Made by a program: the position numbers and the translations under genes. A stretch of DNA of 64,000 nucleotides, taken from NCBI GenBank assembly GCA_016844935.1, contig JAERTK010000108.1:1-64000 (forward strand), in the 5' to 3' direction. The DNA comes from Desulfobacteraceae bacterium. GTDB taxonomy: Bacteria; Desulfobacterota; DSM-4660; Desulfatiglandales; Desulfatiglandaceae. The notes below the pieces were generated by a model. It was not told where the DNA came from. It made no database searches and saw nothing but the letters and a program-made list of their open reading frames with translations. Shown here piece by piece: positions 45,280-55,588 of this stretch (position 1 is its first letter; every line of letters starts with the position of its first letter).

Positions 45280-46056
45280 TTGCAGAACGTATTGTTGAAT
45301 ATCTCAAAGCTTGGAAAAAATTTTGGTGGCGTAACGGCCCTGGTCGATCTGGACCTGGATGTGGCGCGGAATCGGATCCTCGGCCTCATTGGACCCAACG
45401 GAAGCGGTAAAACCACTTTTTTCAATGTGGTGACCGGCATTTATCCCACCACGTCCGGAAAGGTGGCCTTTGAGGGTGAGGACATTACCAACTTTTCCCC
45501 CCAGAAAGTTTATAGAGCAGGCGTTGCCCGAACATTTCAACGATCCCGTCTCCTTCTGCCGCTCTCCATCATGGACAACATCACCCTGGGTGATCACAAC
45601 CAGCTTGAAAACGGCCTCTTTTTCAACCTTTACAGAAGGCGGGCGCTGGCTGCCCAGTACCGGGAGATCCGGGACAAAAGCCGGGATCTCATTACCATCT
45701 TCGACCCCGATCTGGCCGATAAACTTTTTGAGCCGGTGGTCAACCTGCCCATGATTTCCCGTCGTCGCATCGAGATCTGCAGAGCTCTGATCTCCAATCC
45801 GAAACTGCTGCTGTTGGATGAACCGTCAGCGGGCATGACCCATGAGGAAACCTTCCGTTTGATTGATGATATCCTTCATATCAAGGAAAAAATTGAAGAC
45901 CTCACCGTCATCATTATTGAACATGAGATGTCGGTTATGGAGCGCATTACCGATTACTGTGCGGTGCTCAATTTTGGCAAGAAAATATGTGAGGGAACCT
46001 ACCAGGAGATTGCCTCCGATGCGGAGGTTCAACAGGCTTATCTGGGGGTGGACTGA
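45280..46056 (+). CDS. livG: Branched-chain amino acid ABC transporter ATPase LivG
   Basis: The 258-residue ABC ATPase starts at TTG 45280 (AAGGA seven bases upstream). Walker A is GPNGSGKTTFFN, the LivG-type VARTFQRSRLLLPLS follows, and Walker B is LLLLDEPSAGMT. The signature motif is unusual: PMISRRRIEICRAL stands where LSGGQ-R is expected, so the canonical LSGGQ is degenerate. The switch His is in IIIEHEM. The stop shares one base with the livF start. Confidence 0.9.
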   Translation: MQNVLLNISKLGKNFGGVTALVDLDLDVARNRILGLIGPNGSGKTTFFNVVTGIYPTTSGKVAFEGEDITNFSPQKVYRAGVARTFQRSRLLLPLSIMDNITLGDHNQLENGLFFNLYRRRALAAQYREIRDKSRDLITIFDPDLADKLFEPVVNLPMISRRRIEICRALISNPKLLLLDEPSAGMTHEETFRLIDDILHIKEKIEDLTVIIIEHEMSVMERITDYCAVLNFGKKICEGTYQEIASDAEVQQAYLGVD

Positions 46057-46775
46057 TGGAAGGACAGGTTTTATCATTGAGTGTCCAGGGTATTTATACC
46101 GCCTATGACCGGGCAGATGTGCTGGAGGACCTTTCCCTGGAAGTGCTTGAGGGTACCATTACGTGTCTTTTGGGGAACAATGGCTCTGGAAAGACCACCG
46201 TCATCCGTTCCATCCTGGGGTTGACCCCTCCCAGAACCGGGCGCATTGTTTTCGAGGGCGCCGATATTACGCATCTTCCCACCCACAAGATTATTCGCCA
46301 GGGGCTTGCATCCATACCGGAAGGGCGTAAGGTCTTTCCAGGTCTCACGGTGGAAGAAAATCTTCTGCTGGGGGGATATCAGGAAGATGATAAACAGGTT
46401 CTGCTTCGGCGCATGAGAAAGGTCTACCGGATCTTTCCCCTTCTCGAGAAGCGTTCCTCCCAGCTGGCCGGCACCATGAGCGGCGGTGAACAGGCCATGG
46501 TGTCCATCGGTCGGGGTTTGATGGGGGCGCCGAAATTATTGATTATTGATGAGCCTTCCCTGGGACTCTCCCCCCTGTTGGTGAAGGAAAACTTCCGTAT
46601 CATTCAGGACATCCGGCAACAGAACGTTACGGTTTTTCTGGTGGAACAGAACGTGCGGCAGACCCTTGGCATTTCAGATTACGGGTACGTGCTCTCCAAA
46701 GGGGGCGTGGTGGCCGAAGGTGATGCCAAATACCTGCGCGACAACAAAGAGGTCCAGGCGGCCTATTTCGGATAG
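46056..46775 (+). CDS. livF: Branched-chain amino acid ABC transporter ATPase LivF
   Basis: The 239-residue ABC ATPase has Walker A GNNGSGKTTVIRS, the LivF-type GLASIPEGRKVFPGLTVEENL, a near-canonical signature MSGGEQAMVSIGRGLM and Walker B LLIIDEPSLGLSP. The switch region is FLVEQNVRQTL. It overlaps livG by one base (TGATG). Together with LivG it powers uptake. Confidence 0.92.
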   Translation: MEGQVLSLSVQGIYTAYDRADVLEDLSLEVLEGTITCLLGNNGSGKTTVIRSILGLTPPRTGRIVFEGADITHLPTHKIIRQGLASIPEGRKVFPGLTVEENLLLGGYQEDDKQVLLRRMRKVYRIFPLLEKRSSQLAGTMSGGEQAMVSIGRGLMGAPKLLIIDEPSLGLSPLLVKENFRIIQDIRQQNVTVFLVEQNVRQTLGISDYGYVLSKGGVVAEGDAKYLRDNKEVQAAYFG

Positions 46776-46796
46776 AAAATCACAAGAGGTGAAAAA

Positions 46797-47927
46797 ATGA
46801 CCCGCATCCCCGATCCCGTTGAACTGACCCAAACCCTTATCCGGATGGATACCATCAACCCTCCCGGTAACGAAGAACCCGCGGCCCGATATTTAGGTGA
46901 GCTTCTGGCCGAAGCCGGACTTGAAGTCAGCTATCCCAGACTGGGTGAAAACAGGACGGGGCTCATCGCCGTCGTGCCCGGAGAATCCTCGAAATTGCCG
47001 TTGGTGTTCACCGGTCATCTGGACACGGTTCCTATCGGCGCCGCCCCATGGGAGAGCCCTCCCCACGGCGCGGAGATTCAAAACGGCCGTCTCATGGGAC
47101 GTGGATCCAGCGACATGAAGAGCGGGGTCGCGGCCATGGCCGTCACCGCCCTTCAACTGGCCCGGGAACCCAAAGGGGAGGGCGGTGTTGTTTTTGTATT
47201 CACCGCCGGGGAGGAGACGGGCAGTGAAGGCGCGTTTCAGATGAAACAAAGCGGGGTCCTGCCCGATGAAGCCGGCGCCCTTGTGGTGGCGGAACCCTCT
47301 GGCAATATCCCCCTTCTGGGCCATAAAGGGGCACTCTGGCTGGAGTGCATTGCAAAAGGAAAATCAGCACACGGTTCCATGCCGGATCTGGGAGATAATG
47401 CCATCTACAAGGCGGCGCGTGCCGCCGCCAGTCTCGAGGATTTCTTTTCTTCCGCCGAAATTCATCCACAATTGGGTAAACCCACGGTGAACGTGGGGAC
47501 CTTTGCGGGCGGCAGTAAGATCAACATGGTCCCGGATTCCGCGCGCTTTCGGGTGGATCTGCGCAGCGTACCGGGTGTGGAACATGCCCGCCTGTTTGAA
47601 GATATAAAGGCGCATCTGGGTCCGGATATTAAAATTGAACGTCTCATTGATCTGCCCGGTATTTTGACGCCGTCAGATGATCCCTGGATCAAACAGGTCC
47701 TGGATATTATGGCCCGTGTTCAGGGCAGCCGGCCGGAACCGGGATATGTCAATTTTTTCACCGATGCCTCTGTTCTGACCTATGCCTTAAACACCCCCCC
47801 CACCCTGATACTGGGTCCGGGGGAACCGTCACAGGCCCACCAGACCAATGAGTACTGTGTGGTGGAAAAAATCGGCCGGGCCGTTGAATTTTACCTGGCA
47901 ATCGCCAGGGATTGGGTCGGGGCTTGA
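46797..47927 (+). CDS. M20-family peptidase/deacylase (ArgE/DapE type)
   Basis: The 376-residue zinc hydrolase has metal motif VFTGHLDTVPIG, bridging Asp in GRGSSDMKSGVAAM, catalytic Glu-Glu in TAGEETGSEGA and a final PGEPSQAHQTNEYC. It begins 21 bases after livF with a good AGAGGTG site, so it is probably the last gene of the liv operon. It may release amino acids from N-acyl amino acids or dipeptides taken up by the transporter. It is not a close copy of the M20 protein at 16102. Confidence 0.88.
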   Translation: MTRIPDPVELTQTLIRMDTINPPGNEEPAARYLGELLAEAGLEVSYPRLGENRTGLIAVVPGESSKLPLVFTGHLDTVPIGAAPWESPPHGAEIQNGRLMGRGSSDMKSGVAAMAVTALQLAREPKGEGGVVFVFTAGEETGSEGAFQMKQSGVLPDEAGALVVAEPSGNIPLLGHKGALWLECIAKGKSAHGSMPDLGDNAIYKAARAAASLEDFFSSAEIHPQLGKPTVNVGTFAGGSKINMVPDSARFRVDLRSVPGVEHARLFEDIKAHLGPDIKIERLIDLPGILTPSDDPWIKQVLDIMARVQGSRPEPGYVNFFTDASVLTYALNTPPTLILGPGEPSQAHQTNEYCVVEKIGRAVEFYLAIARDWVGA

Positions 47928-48141
47928 AATATGAAAATGGTATTTTTTGAATTATCCCTTCCTGAGCCTGAACATCAATTCTAAGCGTTTATTCTTTTCC
48001 GATACCCTAACTTCTGATATCATTAACGAAATCTTGCACTCTGCATCCTGATTTGTGTATCCTGTGAATCGTCGCGTGTCCGAGATTCCCAGGTGGGTCT
48101 TTTCAGTCAACCATCTTCAATCCAATGGGAGAGAAGAAGCG

Positions 48142-51100
48142 ATGGAAAAGAAAAAATTGCGAATAAGGCTACAGTATAAGATCGCAGCCCTGATGTTGTT
48201 CTTCAGCTTCCTATGTGTGGGTACCATGGGGACTTTCATGTTCATGCATGCTAAAGATCATGTTCACCAAATGGGGGAGATCATATATTCCAGTACCGTT
48301 ACGGAGTGGCGAAATCACATAGAGAATTTTCTGAATCAAATTGATCATGAAATCACCCTTATTACCCATTCACCGGATATTGTAAATGTCCTCAGCACCA
48401 GGGACGGCAACGGGATTGCCCCTGAGGAAAAAAAGAGATACCGCAGGTCCATTTTAAGACTGCAGCAATCGTTCAAGAATATAGCGGAATACGACAAACA
48501 GTATATGCAAATCCGTCTCATGGATGCCTCCGGACTGGAGGTTGTCCGCGTAAATTTTGACGGTCGTAATGCCCGTATCGTTCCGAAGAATGAACTTCAG
48601 GATAAATCTAGCAGGTATTATTTTAAGGAGGCCATGAAACTGGGCCCAGGGAGAATATTCATCTCCAGGGTGGATCTCAACCGGGAGCATGGGAAAATCG
48701 AAGTCCCGTATAAACCGACCATACGGTATGCAGCCCCTGTTTATAATGAGGGCGGAAAACGCCTGGGGTTGGTGGTACTGAATGTAACGGCCTCTCTCTT
48801 TATGGGATCAAGGCCCGAGATACTGGAAAAAAAGGATATCAATGTATTCATAACGGACAGTGAGGGCTATTACCTATACAACAGCAAGAATCGCTCCAGC
48901 GAATGGGGGAGTCGGCACAATCTTGATACGGGAGAAAGCCTTTTTAAAGACTATCCCCATGCAGCAAAAAAAATGCTCTCACATGAAAAGAGTGAAATAT
49001 ACCTGGATCAAAGCGAGATTTTTACTTCCGTTCTGAAGTTCTCCGACAAACTTTCCTTACTGATCGGCGTTAACATACCGTTCAGTACGATCCAATCCCC
49101 CATTCATGAATTCAGAATATTTCTTCTCTATCTGATGATCGGTTCGGTGATCATCACCTGGCTGTTTACAATTGTTTTTGTGCATTTTCTGTTGAAGCCG
49201 GTCAACGCACTCAGAAAAGCCGCGAAAAGGGTGTCTGAGGGGCATTTTGAAGGGGAATTGGTAATCACAAGCCGGGATGAAATGCAGGAGCTATCCGAGG
49301 ATTTCAACCGGATGCTGGAAGCCCTGAGAAAGGAAAAGCAACGGCTGGAAAGTCTCAACAGGATCGCCTATTCCCTGTCCCAATCCATTGAACTGAAAGA
49401 TCTGCTGGAACAGTCAATAGATGCCGTCCTGGGACTCGACTTGTTAGATCTGAAAAATGAGGCCATGATTTTCCTCATGGACGATGTCGCTCAGGAACTT
49501 GTTCTGGTGGCATATCGGGGGCTTTCAGAAGAGCAGGCCCGATATGAGCGGAAAGTTGGCTTAAACGTCTGCCTGTGTGGCCGGGCTGCACAAGAGGGTG
49601 AAATCATTTTTTCCCCCAATTCCAAAAAAAATCCCGACCATACACAATGTTTGCCCCACATGACGGCCCACGCGGACATTGTGGTGCCGCTGATGTCCAA
49701 GAAAGCCGTGAAGGGTATCATGGTGCTCCACAAAGAAGCGGATAGGGGTTTTTCCAACCGGGACAGGGACATCCTCAAAAACATCGGGAATCAGCTGGGG
49801 ATGGCCATAGAAAACGCCGCCTTGTTTAAACAGGTCCAGGATTATGGCCGTGAACTGGCAAAAAAGGTGGAGGAGCGCACCAATCAGCTGGAGACAGCCA
49901 ACAGTCAACTTGAAAATGAAATCCTGGTGCGCCGACAGACCGAGGAGGAACTTGAAAAGGTATTTCACGCGACTTCCGACGGACTCATCCTGGTGGATGT
50001 GGAGTTCAATATTGTAAAGGTCAATGACACATTTCTTCACCTGTGGCAGGTTGACAGAAAATCTTTGATCGGCAAGCGATGCTGCGATTTTTTCGATGCT
50101 TCCATTTGCCATTTGAAGGCCGGGGGAGATGACACATGCAATTTAAAAAGAGCCCTTAAGGGAAAAGACTTTCTTGTGGAGGAAGTGAACGTCACATTGA
50201 AAGACGGCTCCAGAAAGGACTTCATTGAATCGGCCGCGCCCCTATACGCCGAGGACGGGTCGTTGGTGGGCATTCTGAAAGATTACAGGGATATCACGGA
50301 TCAAAAACAGAAAGAGAATGCCATCCAGGACCGGCGGCGGCTTTCGGAAATGTCCGCGCGCATCGGAACCGCCCTGAACCAGAACGAAGAAAACGAGGCA
50401 ATCCTCAACCATTGCTGCCGAATCCTGGTTGACGGGGTCAATGCAGCGTTTGCCCGGATCTGGACCGTGGATGACACGCAGAAGATATTGATCCTCAAAG
50501 CCAGCGCGGGGATCTACTCCCACACAGACGGAGATCACGGGCGCGTCCCCATCGGAAAATTCAAGATCGGGCGCATTGCCGGTGAGCAAAAGGAGTTGAC
50601 CACCAACGACGTTTTGAACGATCCCAACATCGGGGATCCTGAATGGGCCGAAAAAGAGGGGATGGTTGCCTTTGCGGGGTACCCCCTGGTGGTGAACGAC
50701 AAACTACTGGGGGTGATGGCCCTTTTCTCAAGGGAGACCTTCTCTTCATACGAGTTTTATGCGCTCTCCCTGGCAGCCGATAACATTGCCCTGGGGCTCT
50801 ATCGCAAACAGTCGGAAGATCAGCTTCGCCAGTTATCCCTTGCCACCCGTCACAGTCCCGCATCCGTATTGGTAACCGACCGGGAGGGAACCATTGAATA
50901 TGTGAACGCGAAATTCACGGAAATATCGGGATACAGTACGGAAGAGGCCATGGGGCGGAATCCCAGGTTGTTGAGTTCCGACACACATCCTCCGGAATTT
51001 TACAAAGAGATGTGGGATGCTATCTCTTCGGGAAAGGACTGGCACGGCGAGTTTTACAACCGAAAAAAAAGCGGAGAGTTCTATTGGGAATCGGCTTCCA

Positions 51101-51942
51101 TTTCCCCCATTCTGAATGAAAAGGGCGAAATTACCCATTTTGTGGGGGTCAAGGAGGATATTACCGAAAAAAAGCGCATGGAGGCGGCATTAAAGAAAGC
51201 CAAAGAAGAGGCTGAAGTTGCCAACCGGGCCAAATCCGATTTTCTGGCTAACATGAGCCATGAAATCCGCACCCCCATGAATGCGGTGATGGGGATGGCT
51301 TATCTCTTGAAGAACACGGCTTTGACACCCAAACAGGAAGATTATGTTCGCAAAATCGATTTTTCTTCCAAAAACCTGTTGGAGATTATCAACGACATCC
51401 TTGATTTCTCCAAGATCGAAGCAGGGAAACTGGTGATTGAGTCTGTCAACTTTGACCTGGAGGAAGTCCTGGATAACATTGCCGGTCTGGTGGCCATCAA
51501 GGCGGAGAAAAAGGGAACCGAGATTCTCCTTTCCATCAACCACGATGTTCCGCTTTCCCTCATAGGCGATCCCATACGGCTCGGCCAGGTCCTCACCAAT
51601 CTGGTGGACAATGCCATAAAGTTCACTGAAAAAGGGGAAGTCACGGTAACCGTAGAGAAAGTGGAGACCACAAGGGATCGTGTGAAACTCAGGTTTTCCG
51701 TTCAGGACACGGGTATCGGCCTCACCCGGGAAGAGATTTCCCGACTGTTTGAAGCTTTCACACAGGCCGATACGTCCACCACCCGAAAATACGGGGGCAC
51801 GGGCTTGGGGTTATCCATCTGCAGACGGCTGGTTGAAATGCAGGGGGGGAAATCTCAGTTGAAAGCGATCCGGGAAAGGGGAGCACCTTCTTTTTTACCA
51901 TTGCTTTCGACCTTCAAGCCAGCACCGAAACCGATCACATGA
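48142..51942 (+). CDS. Large multi-sensor histidine kinase (dCache-HAMP-GAF-PAS-GAF-PAS-HisKA-HATPase), frameshifted 3' end
   Basis: The protein starts at ATG 48142 (GGGAGAG eight bases upstream). A membrane helix (about 13-33), a Cache-type extracytoplasmic domain (about 40-320) and a second helix (about 330-355) are followed by HAMP. Then come GAF (about 430-580), PAS, a second GAF, PAS ([14 protein letters not shown]) and HisKA with His1040 in SHEIRTPMN, then HATPase ending [18 protein letters not shown]. At a run of seven G (51843-51849) the frame leaves the HATPase end: the last 30 residues are out of frame. The -1 frame continues the HATPase ([18 protein letters not shown]) straight into the receivers of the next entry. 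So this was or is one protein of about 1800 residues. Confidence 0.85.
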   Translation: MEKKKLRIRLQYKIAALMLFFSFLCVGTMGTFMFMHAKDHVHQMGEIIYSSTVTEWRNHIENFLNQIDHEITLITHSPDIVNVLSTRDGNGIAPEEKKRYRRSILRLQQSFKNIAEYDKQYMQIRLMDASGLEVVRVNFDGRNARIVPKNELQDKSSRYYFKEAMKLGPGRIFISRVDLNREHGKIEVPYKPTIRYAAPVYNEGGKRLGLVVLNVTASLFMGSRPEILEKKDINVFITDSEGYYLYNSKNRSSEWGSRHNLDTGESLFKDYPHAAKKMLSHEKSEIYLDQSEIFTSVLKFSDKLSLLIGVNIPFSTIQSPIHEFRIFLLYLMIGSVIITWLFTIVFVHFLLKPVNALRKAAKRVSEGHFEGELVITSRDEMQELSEDFNRMLEALRKEKQRLESLNRIAYSLSQSIELKDLLEQSIDAVLGLDLLDLKNEAMIFLMDDVAQELVLVAYRGLSEEQARYERKVGLNVCLCGRAAQEGEIIFSPNSKKNPDHTQCLPHMTAHADIVVPLMSKKAVKGIMVLHKEADRGFSNRDRDILKNIGNQLGMAIENAALFKQVQDYGRELAKKVEERTNQLETANSQLENEILVRRQTEEELEKVFHATSDGLILVDVEFNIVKVNDTFLHLWQVDRKSLIGKRCCDFFDASICHLKAGGDDTCNLKRALKGKDFLVEEVNVTLKDGSRKDFIESAAPLYAEDGSLVGILKDYRDITDQKQKENAIQDRRRLSEMSARIGTALNQNEENEAILNHCCRILVDGVNAAFARIWTVDDTQKILILKASAGIYSHTDGDHGRVPIGKFKIGRIAGEQKELTTNDVLNDPNIGDPEWAEKEGMVAFAGYPLVVNDKLLGVMALFSRETFSSYEFYALSLAADNIALGLYRKQSEDQLRQLSLATRHSPASVLVTDREGTIEYVNAKFTEISGYSTEEAMGRNPRLLSSDTHPPEFYKEMWDAISSGKDWHGEFYNRKKSGEFYWESASISPILNEKGEITHFVGVKEDITEKKRMEAALKKAKEEAEVANRAKSDFLANMSHEIRTPMNAVMGMAYLLKNTALTPKQEDYVRKIDFSSKNLLEIINDILDFSKIEAGKLVIESVNFDLEEVLDNIAGLVAIKAEKKGTEILLSINHDVPLSLIGDPIRLGQVLTNLVDNAIKFTEKGEVTVTVEKVETTRDRVKLRFSVQDTGIGLTREEISRLFEAFTQADTSTTRKYGGTGLGLSICRRLVEMQGGKSQLKAIRERGAPSFLPLLSTFKPAPKPIT
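51843..51849 (+). other. Seven-G slippery tract at a -1 frameshift
   Basis: In the upstream frame it reads caG GGG GGG aaa, the X XXY YYZ form. A -1 slip, or one extra G in the transcript, restores the kinase-receiver fusion exactly. A sequencing deletion or true mutation gives the same picture. Confidence 0.75.
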
Positions 51943-53531
51943 AGCTCCCGGTGGATCTCCAGGGAATACGGGCCATGGTGGTGGACGATAACCTGTCCAC
52001 ACGGCGTGTTTTTCAGAAATTCCTGGAAAAGCTGACTCTGGAGGTAACCTCCGTGGGTTCCGGTTCCGAAGCCCTTCGAGAACTGGAAAGGGCGGCCCGT
52101 CAAGGCGGGGAAAAACCGTATGAACTGGTACTGGTGGACTGGAAAATGCCAGGGATGGATGGGGTTGAGACGGTTATACGGATCAAAGAGAGCTGCCGTG
52201 TGGCCGGTGAAAAGGCACCGGCGATTCTCTTCGTCACCGGTTTCGGCAGGCTGGGAGCAACCCGGGAGGCGGAGCAACATGTGGATGTACTTCTGCTGAA
52301 GCCGGTGACATATTCCGCCATGTTCAGGGCCATCATGGAAGCCTTTGGCAGGGATATTACCGAAAAATCCCGTATGATAAAACCTGCAGACGTCGACATC
52401 AAAGGATTGGATCAGATCAGGGGTGCCAGGATTCTTCTGGTGGACGATCAGGAGATCAACCGGCAGGTGGCCGGAGAGATATTGGAAGATGCCGGTCTGG
52501 TTGTTTCAACCGCCAATAACGGTAGCGAAGCCGTGGAGATGATTTTCGCTCTGGGTTCCAGTGGCCGGGAGCAGAAGCCGTTTGATGCCATTCTTATGGA
52601 TATTCAGATGCCGGTGATGGATGGCTATGAAGCCACGAAACAGATCCGAAAGCTGGAACAGGATCCCCTATCTCCCATTTCCCATCTTCAATCTTCACTC
52701 CCCATCATCGCCATGACCGGGCATGCCATGGGGGGGGATCGGGAGAAAAGTCTGGCTTCAGGCCTTAATGACCATGTGACCAAACCCATTGATCCCGACT
52801 TCCTTTTCCTCACCCTGGTCAAGTGGATTAAACCCGGGGAAAGGGAAGTTCCAAAGGGTACAAAGGGGCAAAAAGAGACTGAAAAGAGAACTGTTGAAGG
52901 GGATCTTCCCCATATACCCGGGATTGATGTGGCATCGGCCCTGGCCAGAGTGGGAGGAAAGAAAAAAGTCTTCGAAAATACGTTGCGGAAGTTTTCTGCG
53001 GACTTTTCCGATTCGCCTTCGCGGATAGGGTCAGCCATAGAAGACAATGACATGGAGCTGGCAAAACATCTGGTACACGCCCTCAAAGGGGTATCGGGCA
53101 ACATCGGCGCCAATGGATTGTTTGAAATCGCTCAGGATTTTGAAAAAAGCATCATTGAAGGTCAAATTGATGGATTGGGAGGTTTGTTAAGCAGGCTGTC
53201 CAGCTCCCTGGAGCAGGTCCTGGATTCCATCGATTCAGTCGCATGGGCAGGGGATGAAAGCGAGGGTTCCGGCCCTGCGGTCGCTGGGGAGGCAGGGTTA
53301 GTGAACCTGAAAGAAATTACCTCCCGCATCAAGGACCTCAGGGCTTTTCTGGAAGATGATGACACCCGGGCCATGGATTGCCTTTCCGAACTCAAGGAAT
53401 ATCTGGGGGGTTACGGCCGTGGCCGGGAAGAGCTGAGCAAGCTGACGGACTTGATCAGCAATTACGAATTCGAGGCGGCACTGTCGCTGTTGGTTGAAAT
53501 AGAAAAAGAGCTGGGGATTGGCTCGCTTTAA
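51939..53531 (+). CDS. Double receiver and Hpt protein (C-terminal part of the frameshifted hybrid kinase)
   Basis: The 530-residue frame is open from its ATG (51939), which overlaps the kinase stop as ATGA. It has no ribosome site of its own, and in the -1 frame it is continuous with the HATPase. It contains receiver 1 (AMVVDDNLSTRRVF; Asp in VLVDWKMPGMDG), receiver 2 (ARILLVDDQEINRQVA; Asp in [12 protein letters not shown]) and an Hpt domain with His in LVHALKGVSGNIGANG. The C-terminal 100 residues are helical and resemble the end of the CHASE2 kinase. It may be made by reinitiation, by slippage as a fusion, or not at all. Confidence 0.8.
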   Translation: MKLPVDLQGIRAMVVDDNLSTRRVFQKFLEKLTLEVTSVGSGSEALRELERAARQGGEKPYELVLVDWKMPGMDGVETVIRIKESCRVAGEKAPAILFVTGFGRLGATREAEQHVDVLLLKPVTYSAMFRAIMEAFGRDITEKSRMIKPADVDIKGLDQIRGARILLVDDQEINRQVAGEILEDAGLVVSTANNGSEAVEMIFALGSSGREQKPFDAILMDIQMPVMDGYEATKQIRKLEQDPLSPISHLQSSLPIIAMTGHAMGGDREKSLASGLNDHVTKPIDPDFLFLTLVKWIKPGEREVPKGTKGQKETEKRTVEGDLPHIPGIDVASALARVGGKKKVFENTLRKFSADFSDSPSRIGSAIEDNDMELAKHLVHALKGVSGNIGANGLFEIAQDFEKSIIEGQIDGLGGLLSRLSSSLEQVLDSIDSVAWAGDESEGSGPAVAGEAGLVNLKEITSRIKDLRAFLEDDDTRAMDCLSELKEYLGGYGRGREELSKLTDLISNYEFEAALSLLVEIEKELGIGSL

Positions 53532-53567
53532 GGGCTTTTTCGGTTTATCCGAGTCGGGAGGTAAAAA

Positions 53568-54623
53568 ATGGAAAACGGTCTTGGCAAGCAGACCATCCTG
53601 GTGGTGGATGACATGTCGGAAAACATTGATGTCTTAGACGGGATATTACGGGATGATTACAACATCAAGGTTGCCCTCAACGGGGAAAAGGCACTCAGGA
53701 TTGCCTTGTCGAAAAGCCCCCCTGATTTGATCCTCCTCGATATTATGATGCCGGATATGGACGGATATGAGGTATGCAGGCGTTTGAAAGAGAATCGTGA
53801 CACCCGAAAAATTCCCATTATTTTTGTAACGGCCATGGGGGAGGTGGAGAACGAGACCGAAGGATTCAGACTGGGAGCGGTAGATTATATTACAAAACCG
53901 GTGAATCGACACGTTGTTCAGGCAAGGGTGAAAACCCAACTCGCCTTATATGACCAGAACCGGGTCCTTGAAGAAAAGGTTCAAGAACGAACAATACAGC
54001 TAAAAAAGGCGCTGGACAGGATCAGCGAAGCGTCCCTCGATACCATCTATCGCCTTTCCACCGCCGCTGAATATAAAGATGAAGACACAGGCGCCCATGT
54101 GAAGCGCATGAGCCATTATGCCCAAGCCGTGACCAGTTGTATGGGGTTAGGTGAAAATGTAGCCCTACGGATTCTCTATGCAGCGCCTATGCACGACGTG
54201 GGTAAGATCGGCATTCCGGATCGCATAATCTTAAAACCGGGAAAACTGGATGAAGAAGAATGGAAGATCATAAAACAACATACCACTATCGGCGGCCGGA
54301 TACTGAAAGGGGCTGAGGCCGGATACCTGAAACTGGCGGAAATCGTCGCCCTCACGCACCACGAAAAATGGGACGGTTCAGGTTATCCCAATGGGCTCAA
54401 GGGTAAGGAGATCCCCCTGGTGGGGCAGATTACAGCCATCGCCGATGTCTTTGATGCCCTCACCACAAAACGTCCTTACAAGGATCCTTTTTCTCTGGAA
54501 AAAGCTTTCGGTATTATCAAGGAGGGGAGGGGCGCCCATTTTAGCCCTGAAGTGGTGGATGCCTTCTTTTCCATCAAAGACGAAATATTGTCCATAAAGG
54601 AGAAATACCAGGATCCTGGGTAA
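53568..54623 (+). CDS. HD-GYP response regulator (cyclic di-GMP phosphodiesterase)
   Basis: The 351-residue protein has an N-terminal receiver (about 8-125, Asp58 in LILLDIMMPDMDG), a coiled linker (about 130-155) and an HD-GYP domain. Metal and signature residues are intact: AAPMHDVGKIGIPD with His209-Asp210, THHEKWDGSGYPNGLKG, and IADVFDALTTKRPYK. This predicts hydrolysis of cyclic di-GMP, controlled by phosphorylation. It starts 37 bases after the receiver/Hpt frame with GGGAGGT upstream, so the large kinase is the likely phosphodonor (inference). Confidence 0.93.
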   Translation: MENGLGKQTILVVDDMSENIDVLDGILRDDYNIKVALNGEKALRIALSKSPPDLILLDIMMPDMDGYEVCRRLKENRDTRKIPIIFVTAMGEVENETEGFRLGAVDYITKPVNRHVVQARVKTQLALYDQNRVLEEKVQERTIQLKKALDRISEASLDTIYRLSTAAEYKDEDTGAHVKRMSHYAQAVTSCMGLGENVALRILYAAPMHDVGKIGIPDRIILKPGKLDEEEWKIIKQHTTIGGRILKGAEAGYLKLAEIVALTHHEKWDGSGYPNGLKGKEIPLVGQITAIADVFDALTTKRPYKDPFSLEKAFGIIKEGRGAHFSPEVVDAFFSIKDEILSIKEKYQDPG

Positions 54624-54716
54624 CATCCAAACCCCATTGGGGGAAAAACGAGCCACCCCTTCTATTTTTCCGCTGCATTGGGAATCACTACGACAGACCA
54701 AACAGGAGATTGTCAT

Positions 54717-55580
54717 ATGAAAGATATGGTTAAAAAAATTTTCAGCAGGATCTCAGGGGAAAACACTTCATGCGACAGGAATGTGCAGGATGTTCGTGTG
54801 GCCACCTGCGCCCTTTTTCTGGAGATGGCCCACATTGACGACGCTTTTACGAAGGAAGAGACGGAAATTATTCTTTCTATTCTCAAAGAAAAATACCAGT
54901 TGTCAGGCGAGCATGCCGACCATCTGCTCGAGGAGGCGGGCAGGGAGTTGAAGGAGAGTGTCGATCTCTGGCAGTTTGCCAAGCTGATCAATGACAACTA
55001 TTCCACGGAAGAGAAGATGGAAGTGATCAAGATTCTATGGGAAATCGTTTTCGTGGATGGGAAGATGGACCGCTATGAGGACTACCTCATGCACAAAGTG
55101 GCCACATTACTGCGGCTTTCCAATGAAAAACTGATTGATGCGAAGCTGGCGGTCCTCCACGGGTCTTCGGAGGGTTCTCATGGCTGCAGGAAGGAGGAAC
55201 AAAAAATGGCAACAGAAAGCGCGGAGCGGAAAAGGACCCAAGTGGTATTTCATCTGGATTGGGATGAAGAGAAAAACCTGGTCATGGCGCTCAATAACAT
55301 CACCAATCTGTTGAAGGCGTTTCCCCCATCGGAAACCGCCATCTGCCTGGTGGCCAATGGGTCCGCGGTGAGACTTTTTCACCGGGAGCATGCCATTGCC
55401 TATGGTTCGCGTGTGGAAGACCTGTCGGCGAAAGGTGTCCGTTTTCTCATGTGCAACAATTCCCTAACGAATCTGAATATTGATCCCGGGGAATTGCTGG
55501 GCGGTTGTGAGGTGATCAAGGCGGGTATCGTGGCACTGATTGAGTTCCAGGCTGACGGGTATGCCTACATCAAGCCCTGA
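54717..55580 (+). CDS. TerB-DsrE domain fusion protein
   Basis: The protein of about 287 residues starts at ATG 54717 (AGGAG eight bases upstream). The N-terminal half (about 20-145) is TerB-like, with two acidic helical repeats: ALFLEMAHIDDAFTKEE and EIVFVDGKMDRYEDYLMHKV. A short hydrophilic linker follows. The C-terminal half (about 172-287) is of the DsrE/DsrF-like fold: TQVVFHLDWDEEKNLVMAL, AICLVANGSAVRLF, GVRFLMCNNSLTNLN. A single Cys in FLMCNNS is at the position used by some DsrE proteins. A second start with its own AAGGAGG lies at 55206, so the DsrE half may also be made alone. TerB is linked to tellurite and metal stress, DsrE to sulfur relay. Confidence 0.8.
   Translation: MKDMVKKIFSRISGENTSCDRNVQDVRVATCALFLEMAHIDDAFTKEETEIILSILKEKYQLSGEHADHLLEEAGRELKESVDLWQFAKLINDNYSTEEKMEVIKILWEIVFVDGKMDRYEDYLMHKVATLLRLSNEKLIDAKLAVLHGSSEGSHGCRKEEQKMATESAERKRTQVVFHLDWDEEKNLVMALNNITNLLKAFPPSETAICLVANGSAVRLFHREHAIAYGSRVEDLSAKGVRFLMCNNSLTNLNIDPGELLGGCEVIKAGIVALIEFQADGYAYIKP
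55191..55208 (+). promoter_or_regulatory. Internal ribosome binding site and start within the TerB-DsrE gene
   Basis: AAGGAGG (55191-55197) is eight bases before an in-frame ATG (55206) exactly at the domain boundary. It would yield a separate DsrE-like protein of about 124 residues. Confidence 0.55.
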
Positions 55581-55588
55581 GGGATGAC

